From contig SHWX01000003.1 in the NCBI GenBank assembly GCA_009693615.1, positions 1 to 44,074 of the forward strand: a DNA stretch of 44,074 nucleotides, given 5' to 3'. The position numbers were made by a program, and so were the translations under genes. This stretch comes from Chitinophagaceae bacterium. GTDB lineage: Bacteria; Bacteroidota; Bacteroidia; Chitinophagales; Chitinophagaceae. Each line of letters opens with the position of its first letter. Positions within the stretch are counted from its first letter, which is position 1. Below, piece after piece: positions 33,659 to 41,402 of this stretch. The notes beneath the pieces were generated by a model. It had not been told where the DNA came from. It saw nothing but the letters and a program-made list of their open reading frames with translations, and did not search any database.

Positions 33659-33703
33659 CTCCCCATAAGCAGTCTATTTTTTTAGACTGTGGGGAGTTTT
33701 TTT
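33659..33703 (+). terminator. Intrinsic terminator after the HmuY-like gene
   Basis: A two-part stem is formed by CTCCCCA with TGGGGAG, and CAGTCTA with TAGACTG, with a small internal bulge and a T-rich loop. It is followed by seven T. It ends the plus-strand uptake operon 17 bases before the convergent M28 gene. Confidence 0.88.
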
Positions 33704-33719
33704 ATGCTAGTTTAAATAT

Positions 33720-35216
33720 TTAGCGTTCTAATTTAAAATTAGCATCGGTAGCTGGACGCTTCGCTAAGTTGGCTACTTTCCAACCACTGCGGTACATCCA
33801 GTCGGCCATTTTCTTTAGCTTAGGGTAGTTAATATTTTCTGCATTATCAAGTGGTGTATGATAATCTTCATGTAATAAGGTAGTATACATCACAGCAGGA
33901 ATGCCTAATCTTGCATAAGGCAGATGGTCGCTTCTAAAATACCAGCCTTCTACATGGGTTACTTTATCGTAGGTGGTATCTAATTTAAACTTAGGCCCTT
34001 CATTATTGGCAGCTAAAATAAGGTTCACTAATTCAGTTGAATTTTTATGCGGAGATTGCATACCTAAAAAGGCAGCGCTATCTATATGATTTCTACCAAT
34101 CATATCACCATTTAATACGGTAACTATATTTTTAATAGGTACAGTAGGATGCTGCACATAATATCTTGAACCTAATAAACCTCTTTCTTCAGCGCCATGA
34201 ATCACAAATAAAATAGAACGCTTCGCTGGGTTTTTCATAAAGGCTCTTGCATTAGCAAGCATAGCCACATCTACACTTGCATTATCATCTGCGCCATAAT
34301 AAGTAGAATCATTATTTTGTGCATTTCTAATACCATGTGCATCTTGATGACCACTGTATAAAACATATTCTTCTTTTAACTTAGGATCGGTGCCATTTAT
34401 TTTTCCAATAATATTTACAGAAGGGTAACTGTATTTATCTACTAGAATATTGGCATTCATAAAGGCAGTATTATTTTGCAAATCTGCTTTTACATTCGCA
34501 TGCATCCATAAAATAGGCACAGTAGTAGTAAGCGTTACATTGGCACCACCATCAATATCATAAGTGCCTCTTTTAAAATTTTCTGCAGCGTCGTCCCAAG
34601 CTTTTTCCGCAATATCATCTGCAATAATAATAACGGCGGAAGCACCTTTTCTTATAAGTGGCATAGCATATTTAGTTTGCACACTCCTGCTATAGCGCCA
34701 AGTAGGCAAAGAAACATTGGTATTAATTCCTAGAGCAGAAGCTTCAATAGCCACTACTTTATTTTTAATATCTAATTTTAAAGTATCTATGTCTGCAGCA
34801 TTACCTAAATACACAATAGGCGCCACTATGGTAGCATTCGCCATTTGTGCCACAGCCACTTCATTCCATAGCTTTGCAGTTTTATTATTAATTTTTATCA
34901 CCGACTTATCTGAAATATGATTGCGCCATAAATTAAAGAACTGTAAATAAGTACCATCGTCGCCTGCAGGTAACAAACCAATACTTCTATATTTTTCAAC
35001 CAACCACATAGATGCTTTTAATTCATCTAAAGTACCAGCCGATCTTCCATTAAAATGTGCATCGGTAAGGGTGTATAAATCTTTTTTTAATTCGCTTTCT
35101 TTAATGTATTTCAAACCTGGAGGGGGTGCGTTTTGAGCCAATAAAGAACTGCTTATAAATACTATAAGAAAACAGTTCATTGTGAATACTAGAATATTTG
35201 TTTGATTTTTTTTCAT
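33720..35216 (-). CDS. Secreted M28-family zinc aminopeptidase with PA domain
   Basis: This is a 498-residue protein with signal peptide about 1-28 (SSLLAQ). A protease-associated (PA) domain region (about 130-260) lies before the catalytic core. Zinc ligands and catalytic residues are readable: His290 in YSGHQDAHG, Asp310 in GADDNAS, Glu343-Glu344 in HGAEERGLLGS, Asp371 in NGDMIGRN and His453 in EDYHTPLD. It should trim N-terminal residues from peptides in the periplasm or outside the cell. It lies 23 bases after the DUF4442 gene and is probably co-transcribed with it. Confidence 0.92.
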   Translation of the reverse strand: MKKNQTNILVFTMNCFLIVFISSSLLAQNAPPPGLKYIKESELKKDLYTLTDAHFNGRSAGTLDELKASMWLVEKYRSIGLLPAGDDGTYLQFFNLWRNHISDKSVIKINNKTAKLWNEVAVAQMANATIVAPIVYLGNAADIDTLKLDIKNKVVAIEASALGINTNVSLPTWRYSRSVQTKYAMPLIRKGASAVIIIADDIAEKAWDDAAENFKRGTYDIDGGANVTLTTTVPILWMHANVKADLQNNTAFMNANILVDKYSYPSVNIIGKINGTDPKLKEEYVLYSGHQDAHGIRNAQNNDSTYYGADDNASVDVAMLANARAFMKNPAKRSILFVIHGAEERGLLGSRYYVQHPTVPIKNIVTVLNGDMIGRNHIDSAAFLGMQSPHKNSTELVNLILAANNEGPKFKLDTTYDKVTHVEGWYFRSDHLPYARLGIPAVMYTTLLHEDYHTPLDNAENINYPKLKKMADWMYRSGWKVANLAKRPATDANFKLER

Positions 35217-35239
35217 TAGATTATTTTTATAAAATTAAA

Positions 35240-35725
35240 TTATTTTTTTGCTTTAAAGCTCCATGTAAAATTAAACTCAGCAACCACTTCGCCTTTTGAA
35301 TTCGTGCCCACCGTCTTACAAATTACTGTTTTTCCTTCACCCGTAGCAATTGTTTCATTAATGGCTGCTTGAATAGCTAAGCCATCTTCACAGCTAAATA
35401 AAATAGTACCTGTTGCTTTTTTTAAAAAATTGGCCTGCGTACTAACTACTAGCATACTTATTTTAGGCACTCTTTGATAAACTTGAGCAAAGGCTAACAT
35501 GCCACAAGTCATTTCTGCTGCCATGGCTTCCACCGCAAAATAAATAGATTGAAAGGGGTTTTGACTAAACCAAGAGTAGCGAATACGCACCACACATTTA
35601 TTTGCATCAAAATGTTGAATTCTTAAACCCGCAAAAAAAGCGGCTGGTAATTTTTGAAATAAAAAAAATCCGAAGGAAATAGGGTTGGTAATTAAACGAC
35701 TGAATTTACTAAAGGCTGGGTTCAT
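35240..35725 (-). CDS. DUF4442 hotdog-fold protein (thioesterase-like)
   Basis: This is a 161-residue cytoplasmic protein with no signal peptide. Its features are those of DUF4442: KLPAAFFAGLRI near residues 25-36, QNPFQSIYFAVEAMAAEMTCG (56-76; the helix of the hotdog) and VAEFNFTWSFK at the C-terminus. Hotdog proteins of this sort are often acyl-CoA thioesterases, but the catalytic acid cannot be named with confidence. It is upstream in the same unit as the M28 peptidase. Confidence 0.82.
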   Translation of the reverse strand: MNPAFSKFSRLITNPISFGFFLFQKLPAAFFAGLRIQHFDANKCVVRIRYSWFSQNPFQSIYFAVEAMAAEMTCGMLAFAQVYQRVPKISMLVVSTQANFLKKATGTILFSCEDGLAIQAAINETIATGEGKTVICKTVGTNSKGEVVAEFNFTWSFKAKK

Positions 35726-35815
35726 AGTGTATATGCTTGTGCTATAAAATTAAGGATATCTTAGATGAAAGGGCTTCTGATTTATAAAATTTATAACTAA
35801 GAAAGATGATTAAAC

Positions 35816-35842
35816 TTGGTTTGGCCTAGAACTGTAGCTTTG
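35816..35842 (+). promoter_or_regulatory. Promoter of the symporter / D-amino-acid operon
   Basis: A TTG at 35816-35818 and TAGCTTTG at 35835-35842 are separated by 16 bases, close to the Bacteroidota -33/-7 arrangement (17-23). Predicted transcription starts near 35848, giving a leader of about 70 bases. Confidence 0.6.
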
Positions 35843-35853
35843 GTATTGAAAAA

Positions 35854-35878
35854 AAGGCAGTCTCAATGGGTGCCTTTA
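35854..35878. other. Leader hairpin with terminator-like form on the minus strand
   Basis: AAAGGCA (35854-35860) pairs with TGCCTTT (35872-35878) around an 11-base loop. On the plus strand it lies in the predicted leader of the symporter operon. On the minus strand it is followed by a U-run (A-run 35850-35856), so it could also act as a terminator in that direction. Confidence 0.45.
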
Positions 35879-35917
35879 TAAGTTTATAGCCTAATTTTAA
35901 GACCAAAACCAATTACT

Positions 35918-37624
35918 ATGACTCAAGGATTGCAAAGCTATGATTACATTGTTTTTATACTCTACTTTTTAATAATTGCCAGCTATGGATTTTGGATCTA
36001 TAAACGCAAACAATCGGCCACAGCTAATTCCACCGATTTCTTTTTAGCAGAAGGTCAATTAACCTGGTGGGCTATTGGAGCAAGTTTAATTGCCTCTAAT
36101 ATTTCAGCAGAACAATTTATTGGCATGAGTGGGAATGGTTTTAGATTAGGTATCGCTATTTCTGCTTATGAGTGGATAGCAGCCGTTTCATTAGTAGTGG
36201 TGGGTGTATTTTTTATGCCGGTGTATTTGAAAAACAGAATTTACACCATGCCACAGTTTTTAAAAACAAGGTATAACGAAACAGTGGCCATGATCATGGC
36301 TATCTTTTGGTTGTTCTTATACATATTTGTAAACCTTACTTCCATTTTATATTTAGGAGCTATTGCTATTAATAATTTAACTGGTGGCGCGCATTTTCAT
36401 TTAATTATGATAGGCCTTGCGCTATTTGCCTTGTTCATTACTCTAGGAGGTATGAAAGTAATTGGCTACACCGATGTCATACAAGTATTAGTATTAACGG
36501 TGGGAGGACTTATCACTTCTTATATAGCATTAACAGTAGTAGGTGAAAAGTTTGGCTATGGTAATAATGCCATTGCAGGATTTAATCATTTATTAAAAGC
36601 AGCACCCGATCATTTTAATATGATATTTGATAAGCCAGGTGCAGGTGCTACACAAAAACAAATTGACGATTATTCAAGCTTACCAGGACTTGCTATGATG
36701 GCAGCCGGTATGTGGGTAGCGAATTTAAATTATTGGGGATGTAATCAATACATTACACAAAGAGCCTTAGGCGCCGATTTAAAAACAGCAAGAACTGGAA
36801 TTTTCTTTGCAGCCTTTTTAAAATTATTAATGCCTGTTCTAGTGGTGCTTCCAGGTATTGCAGCATATGTTTTATATCAAAATGGAGGCTTGCAACAAGA
36901 AATGTTAAGTAATGGTAGTTTGAATCAGGATAATGCTTATTCTTCTGTAGTAGGGTTTTTACCTGTTGGGCTGAAAGGCTTGTCCATGGCCGCTTTAACA
37001 GCAGCTATTGTAGCTTCTTTAGCAGGCAAAGCTAATAGCATATCCACTATTTATTCTTTAGATATTTATAAAAAATATATTAATAGAGAGGCTTCTGATA
37101 CTAAAATTGTAAACACAGGACGCATTATAATTATTATCTCTTTAATCATTGCAATAATAATTAACTGGAACGATACATTAGGTATTGGTGGAAAAGGTGG
37201 CTTTGAATTTATTCAAAAATATACAGGTTATATTTCACCTGCTATCTTCCCTGTTTTCTTATTAGGTTTCTTCTGGAAAAAAGCAACTTCAAAAGCAGCT
37301 ATCACTGGAATTATTATTGGAGTGGTATTGTCTATTGTATTTGATAAGTTTATAGTGGGCCTCGCTGGCAATGAAACTATTTTATATACTGCTTATTCTA
37401 ATGGACATGGTGGTTTTGAAATTCCTTATTTAATTCAAATGGGATTAGTATTTGCCTTTACCATGATTACCATTGTACTTGTAAGTTTATTGGATAAGGC
37501 TGGTCAAAAACATGAAAACGATTTAATAGAAGACAACACTAAATATAAATTGACCAATGCCAATTTAGCAATGATTATTATTGTACTTGGATTAGTAGCT
37601 GCTATGTATATTCGTTTTTGGTAA
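35918..37624 (+). CDS. Sodium:solute symporter (SSS family)
   Basis: This is a 568-residue membrane transporter with about 13-14 hydrophobic helices. It shows the SSS pattern: GEGQ-like LAEGQLTWWAIGASLIASNISAEQFIG in helix 1-2 (sodium-site helix), QVLVLTVGGL, and the helix SMAALTAAIVASLAGKANSISTIYSLDIYKKY, the most conserved part of the family. It uses the sodium gradient to import a small solute; the family covers sugars, sialic acid, proline and other organic acids. Its position as the first gene of the acyl-D-amino-acid operon suggests an amino acid or acyl-amino acid (inference). The deacylase begins 17 bases after its stop. Confidence 0.9.
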   Translation: MTQGLQSYDYIVFILYFLIIASYGFWIYKRKQSATANSTDFFLAEGQLTWWAIGASLIASNISAEQFIGMSGNGFRLGIAISAYEWIAAVSLVVVGVFFMPVYLKNRIYTMPQFLKTRYNETVAMIMAIFWLFLYIFVNLTSILYLGAIAINNLTGGAHFHLIMIGLALFALFITLGGMKVIGYTDVIQVLVLTVGGLITSYIALTVVGEKFGYGNNAIAGFNHLLKAAPDHFNMIFDKPGAGATQKQIDDYSSLPGLAMMAAGMWVANLNYWGCNQYITQRALGADLKTARTGIFFAAFLKLLMPVLVVLPGIAAYVLYQNGGLQQEMLSNGSLNQDNAYSSVVGFLPVGLKGLSMAALTAAIVASLAGKANSISTIYSLDIYKKYINREASDTKIVNTGRIIIIISLIIAIIINWNDTLGIGGKGGFEFIQKYTGYISPAIFPVFLLGFFWKKATSKAAITGIIIGVVLSIVFDKFIVGLAGNETILYTAYSNGHGGFEIPYLIQMGLVFAFTMITIVLVSLLDKAGQKHENDLIEDNTKYKLTNANLAMIIIVLGLVAAMYIRFW

Positions 37625-37641
37625 ATAATAATTTAATTAAA

Positions 37642-39186
37642 ATGAGAACAAAATTTCTAAGCGTTTTTTCTTTCCTACTGCTTGTAATAATAACAATATC
37701 ATTATTTGCACAAGAAAAAAATACAGCTAATCAAAACACCCAATTAATTACCAATGTCCAATTAATAGATGGTACGGGTAAGCCTGCTTATAAAGCGTCG
37801 GTAAGAATACAGGGAAAGAAAATTATTCAAGTAGGGCAGTTAAAAGCTGGTACAAATGAGCAGGTCATTAATGGCAAAGGACTAGTCTTAGCCCCTGGTT
37901 TTATTGATTCTCATAGTCATCATTTTGGAGACTTGGATGATCATCCCGAGGCTATTCCAACCAATAGCCAAGGCATTACCACTATTATTATAGGTCAGGA
38001 TGGGGGAAGTTATGCAATGGATACTTTAACCAAAATGTTTAAAGACCAATCCATGGCAGTGAATGTAGGAACCTATACAGGACAGGCAAGTTTAAGAGAA
38101 GAAGTGATGGGAGAGAATGATGTGTATAGAGAAGCTAGCCAAGCAGAGATAGATAAAATGAAAATTATTTTACAAAAAGAATTAGAGAAAGGTTCATTGG
38201 GTTTATCCACAGGGCTTGAATATGAGCAAGCCATTTTTTCAAGTAAAGATGAAGTAATACAACTTGCAAAAGTAACGGCGGCTGCTGAGGCAAGATATAT
38301 GAGTCATATAAGAAGTGAAGATATTAAATTTCAAGAAGCCATTGATGAAATAATTGAAATTGGAAGGGTGACTAAAATGCCGGTACAAATTTCACATATT
38401 AAAATTGCCCTAAAAGACGATTGGGAAACTTCTAAGGCCTTAATTGCAAAATTAGAAAAAGCAAGAGCTGCTGGAATTAATATTACTGCCGATATATATC
38501 CTTATACTTATTGGAACTCTACATTGAGGGTTTTATTTCCTACCAGAGATTACACCAATCCGGTGAGCGCAGAGTTTGCAGTGAACCATACATTTGATGC
38601 GAATGAATCTTATTTAGTAAAGTATGCGCCCGTAGAAGCCTATAGAGGTAAGACCCTTGCAGCTATTGCTGCTATGAGAAATGAAAAGCCATCTGTTAGT
38701 TTAATGGCATTAATAGCTATTGCTTCTGATTTTAAAGAAAAGAACCCCAATTTTAAAGGAACGGTAGAAGCCATTGCAGCAAAGTCAATGATTGAAAAAG
38801 ATATTGCTAATTTAATGGCATGGCCTTATACGAATATATGTTCCGATGGCAGTGCTAGCGGCCATCCTAGAGGTCATGGTGCTTTTACTAGAGTATTGAG
38901 TAAGTATGTTAGAGAAGATAAAATCATTTCATTAGAAAATGCTATTCATAAAATGACAGGGTTAACAGCAAAACATTTAGGCATAACAGACCGTGGTATT
39001 ATTGCAGCAGGTAATTATGCCGACTTAGTTTTATTAAACCCAGCTACCGTGAAGGACAATTCAACTATTCAAAATGGCACGGCTTTGTCAACAGGTATTG
39101 AAATGGTATGGATTAATGGACAACTTAGTTATCAAAATAAAAAAGCTACAGGTAACTACCCAGGGGTGCTTATCAAAAGAAAATAA
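37642..39186 (+). CDS. Secreted N-acyl-D-amino-acid deacylase (D-aminoacylase family amidohydrolase)
   Basis: This is a 514-residue exported amidohydrolase with signal peptide MRTKFLSVFSFLLLVIITIS followed by LFAQ. The start at 37642 is an ATG; a TTG eight codons earlier overlaps the transporter stop and lacks support. Metal residues, numbered from this start, are His91 and His93 (GFIDSHSHHFG), His222 (MSHIRSE), His252 (QISHIKIA) and Asp402 (CSDGSASGHPRGHG). The place where the Alcaligenes enzyme has a bridging Cys in GNCG reads GQDGGS here (118-123). The family removes the acyl group from N-acyl-D-amino acids. In this operon it would free a D-amino acid in the periplasm for import (inference). 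Confidence 0.87.
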   Translation: MRTKFLSVFSFLLLVIITISLFAQEKNTANQNTQLITNVQLIDGTGKPAYKASVRIQGKKIIQVGQLKAGTNEQVINGKGLVLAPGFIDSHSHHFGDLDDHPEAIPTNSQGITTIIIGQDGGSYAMDTLTKMFKDQSMAVNVGTYTGQASLREEVMGENDVYREASQAEIDKMKIILQKELEKGSLGLSTGLEYEQAIFSSKDEVIQLAKVTAAAEARYMSHIRSEDIKFQEAIDEIIEIGRVTKMPVQISHIKIALKDDWETSKALIAKLEKARAAGINITADIYPYTYWNSTLRVLFPTRDYTNPVSAEFAVNHTFDANESYLVKYAPVEAYRGKTLAAIAAMRNEKPSVSLMALIAIASDFKEKNPNFKGTVEAIAAKSMIEKDIANLMAWPYTNICSDGSASGHPRGHGAFTRVLSKYVREDKIISLENAIHKMTGLTAKHLGITDRGIIAAGNYADLVLLNPATVKDNSTIQNGTALSTGIEMVWINGQLSYQNKKATGNYPGVLIKRK

Positions 39187-39206
39187 ATTTCAAAAGAAAA
39201 TAAATT
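39173..39206. repeat. 17-base perfect tandem duplication over the deacylase stop codon
   Basis: TCAAAAGAAAATAAATT occurs at 39173-39189 and directly again at 39190-39206. The first copy contains the last codons and the TAA stop at 39184-39186. It looks like a recent slippage duplication that lengthens the gap before the next gene. Confidence 0.85.
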
Positions 39207-39228
39207 TTAAATTAAAAGAAAGGTTAGC

Positions 39229-40281
39229 ATGATGAACAATGCAATTATATTAACGAATGGTTTATTAAAAGCACTAGATGCCAAAACTGCTCACGGACTT
39301 ATAAGAGGTACAGAACGCTTTACCATTAAAGGTGTGGTAGACTGTGCAAATACTGCAGGACAGGATGCTGGAACTATATTAGATGGTAAAAATAGAAATA
39401 TTCCGGTATTTGAAAATTTACAAGAGGCTATAAAGTCACTTACCAATATTCAATTTTTAGTTATAGGAGTGGCAACTGTGGGAGGAAAATTACCTGCTAA
39501 TATGTTAACCACTATTGTTGAAGCCATTCATGCAGGATTATCTATTGTGAATGGTTTACATGAATATTTAAATGAGAAGCCAGAGATAGTAGCTCTTGCC
39601 AAAGAAAAAGGAGTACAATTAATTGATGTAAGAAAACCTAAAACTAGAGAGCAACTTAGTTTTTGGACAGGAGATATCTATAAAGTAACCGCACCCATCA
39701 TAGCTGTTATAGGTATGGACTGCGCCATGGGTAAAAGAACCACTGCTAGAATGTTAAGACAGGCCTGCGAAGCAGATGGACTAAAGGCTGAAATGATTTA
39801 TACAGGACAAACCGGTTGGTTACAAGGCGGTAAATATGGCTTTATTTTTGATTCAACTTTAAATGATTTTGTTTCTGGCGAATTAGAAAATGCTATTGTT
39901 ACTTGTTGGAAAGAAACGGCCCCCGATTTTATTTTCTTAGAAGGGCAATCTTCTTTAAGAAACCCAAGCGGTCCTTGTGGCATTGAGTTATTAATATCTG
40001 GAAATGCTGAACATGTAATATTATTATTCGCCCCTAAGCGTAAATATTTTGACCACGATGAAAACTGGGGATCTATTCCTAGCGTTGAATCAGAAATTGA
40101 GATTATAGAAAAACTAGGTTCAAAAGTAATAGCGCTAGGTATTCATACTGAAGACTGTTCTACCGAAGAAGCCTTTGCCTTCCAAAAACAATATGAGCAA
40201 AAATTAAATATTCCTGTTCTATTACCGATACAAGAAGGAGTAGATAAAATATTACCTACTTTAAAAAACTTAAAAAAATAA
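39229..40281 (+). CDS. dgcN: DUF1611 protein, DgcN-type (D-glutamate N-acetyltransferase)
   Basis: This is a 350-residue cytoplasmic protein with a Rossmann-like N-terminal domain (about 1-150) and a P-loop domain. The Walker A-like motif is GMDCAMGKRTT (162-172), followed by YTGQTGWLQGGKYG (191-204), FLEGQSSLRNPSGPCG (236-251) and FAPKRKYFD. These are diagnostic for DUF1611. Members named DgcN in marine Proteobacteria and haloarchaea acetylate D-glutamate, and DgcA then racemises the product to N-acetyl-L-glutamate. The enolase-superfamily gene that follows 24 bases later fits DgcA, so the same role is likely here (inference). Either of two adjacent ATGs (39229, 39232) may be used. Confidence 0.8.
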   Translation: MMNNAIILTNGLLKALDAKTAHGLIRGTERFTIKGVVDCANTAGQDAGTILDGKNRNIPVFENLQEAIKSLTNIQFLVIGVATVGGKLPANMLTTIVEAIHAGLSIVNGLHEYLNEKPEIVALAKEKGVQLIDVRKPKTREQLSFWTGDIYKVTAPIIAVIGMDCAMGKRTTARMLRQACEADGLKAEMIYTGQTGWLQGGKYGFIFDSTLNDFVSGELENAIVTCWKETAPDFIFLEGQSSLRNPSGPCGIELLISGNAEHVILLFAPKRKYFDHDENWGSIPSVESEIEIIEKLGSKVIALGIHTEDCSTEEAFAFQKQYEQKLNIPVLLPIQEGVDKILPTLKNLKK

Positions 40282-40305
40282 GTATCAAAAAATAATTAGT
40301 ATCCA

Positions 40306-41370
40306 ATGAAAATAGTTGCCGTAAGATCTTATCTAAAAAATATGGCTTTGACCAAGCCTTATACCATTGCCTATAGTACTTTCTCCGATGTAAGTTTAGC
40401 TTTTTTTGAAGTGGAGTTAGCCAATGGTATGGTGGGCTATGGTTGTGGAAGCCCAGCGGGAGAAGTAGTGGGAGAAACGACTGCGCAAACAGCTGTTAAT
40501 TTAGAAACTGAATTCGTTAAAAATTTTGTAGGCAGAGATATTCGTCATTTTCAAAAAATGATTTATGAAAGCAGACAACATTTTGATCACCTACCTGGAA
40601 CACAGGCTGCCATTGATATTGCCATGCACGATGCCTTTGGAAAATTCATAGGTATTTCAGTGGCTGAATTTTATGGACAAAAAATTAAAGCCTTACCTAC
40701 CTCTATTACCATTGGTATTAAAAGTGTGGAAGAAACTTTAGAAGATGCTACAGGTTTTTTAAGTCTAGGTTTTAAAGTTTTAAAAGTAAAATTAGGATTG
40801 AATGTAGAGGAGGATATTGAAAAAATTCTTAAGCTGCATGAAAAATATCCAACTGAATATATAATAAGAGTAGATCCAAATCAGGGCTATAGCTTAGCCG
40901 ACTTGAATAAATTTATAGAGGCTACTAAAAAAGTAAATGTAGAATTAATAGAACAACCTTTACCCGTAGGTAAAGAATTAGAATTATTAAAAGTAGATCC
41001 TGCTTACCGTTCTATATTAATGGGGGATGAATCATTGAAAGACCCTCAAGCAGCATTGGAATATGCCACTAGCAAACCCTTTGGCGTTTATAATATTAAG
41101 TTAATGAAATGTGGTGGTATCATGGGGGCTATGGAAATTGCCACTATTGCTAAGAATGCAAGCATTAATTTATTCTGGGGATGTAATGATGAGAGTATTA
41201 TAAGTATTACCGCGGCGCTTCATGCAGCTTACTGCTGTTCCAATACTAAGTATATCGATTTAGACGGCAGCTTTGATTTAGCTGAGGACTTAGTTACCGG
41301 AGGCTTTGAATTAAAGGATGGCTATATGCATATTAATAGCCAGCCAGGTTTTGGGGTTACAAAACTATAG
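40306..41370 (+). CDS. Dipeptide epimerase-like enolase-superfamily racemase (DgcA or L-Ala-D/L-Glu epimerase)
   Basis: This is a 354-residue cytoplasmic enzyme of the muconate-lactonising/dipeptide-epimerase group. Two acid/base lysines are in the expected strands: Lys162 in VLKVKLG and Lys268 in IKLMKCGG, the same numbers as in the B. subtilis epimerase. Metal ligands are Asp190 (RVDPNQG), Glu216 (IEQPLP) and Asp241 (MGDES). YIDLDGSFDL (316-325) matches the substrate loop. The position of Arg24, which holds the Glu carboxylate in Ala-Glu epimerases, reads Ser24 if the numbering is aligned directly, so specificity may differ. Next to dgcN, N-acetyl-D-Glu racemisation is the likeliest role; peptidoglycan dipeptide epimerisation is the alternative. 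Confidence 0.8.
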   Translation: MKIVAVRSYLKNMALTKPYTIAYSTFSDVSLAFFEVELANGMVGYGCGSPAGEVVGETTAQTAVNLETEFVKNFVGRDIRHFQKMIYESRQHFDHLPGTQAAIDIAMHDAFGKFIGISVAEFYGQKIKALPTSITIGIKSVEETLEDATGFLSLGFKVLKVKLGLNVEEDIEKILKLHEKYPTEYIIRVDPNQGYSLADLNKFIEATKKVNVELIEQPLPVGKELELLKVDPAYRSILMGDESLKDPQAALEYATSKPFGVYNIKLMKCGGIMGAMEIATIAKNASINLFWGCNDESIISITAALHAAYCCSNTKYIDLDGSFDLAEDLVTGGFELKDGYMHINSQPGFGVTKL

Positions 41371-41402
41371 TGAACATTATATAGAATACACTAAATTGAA
41401 GA

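Noticed and set aside
37618-37641. TTG start for the D-aminoacylase
   Set aside because: It overlaps the transporter stop; the ATG at 37642 gives a clean signal peptide.
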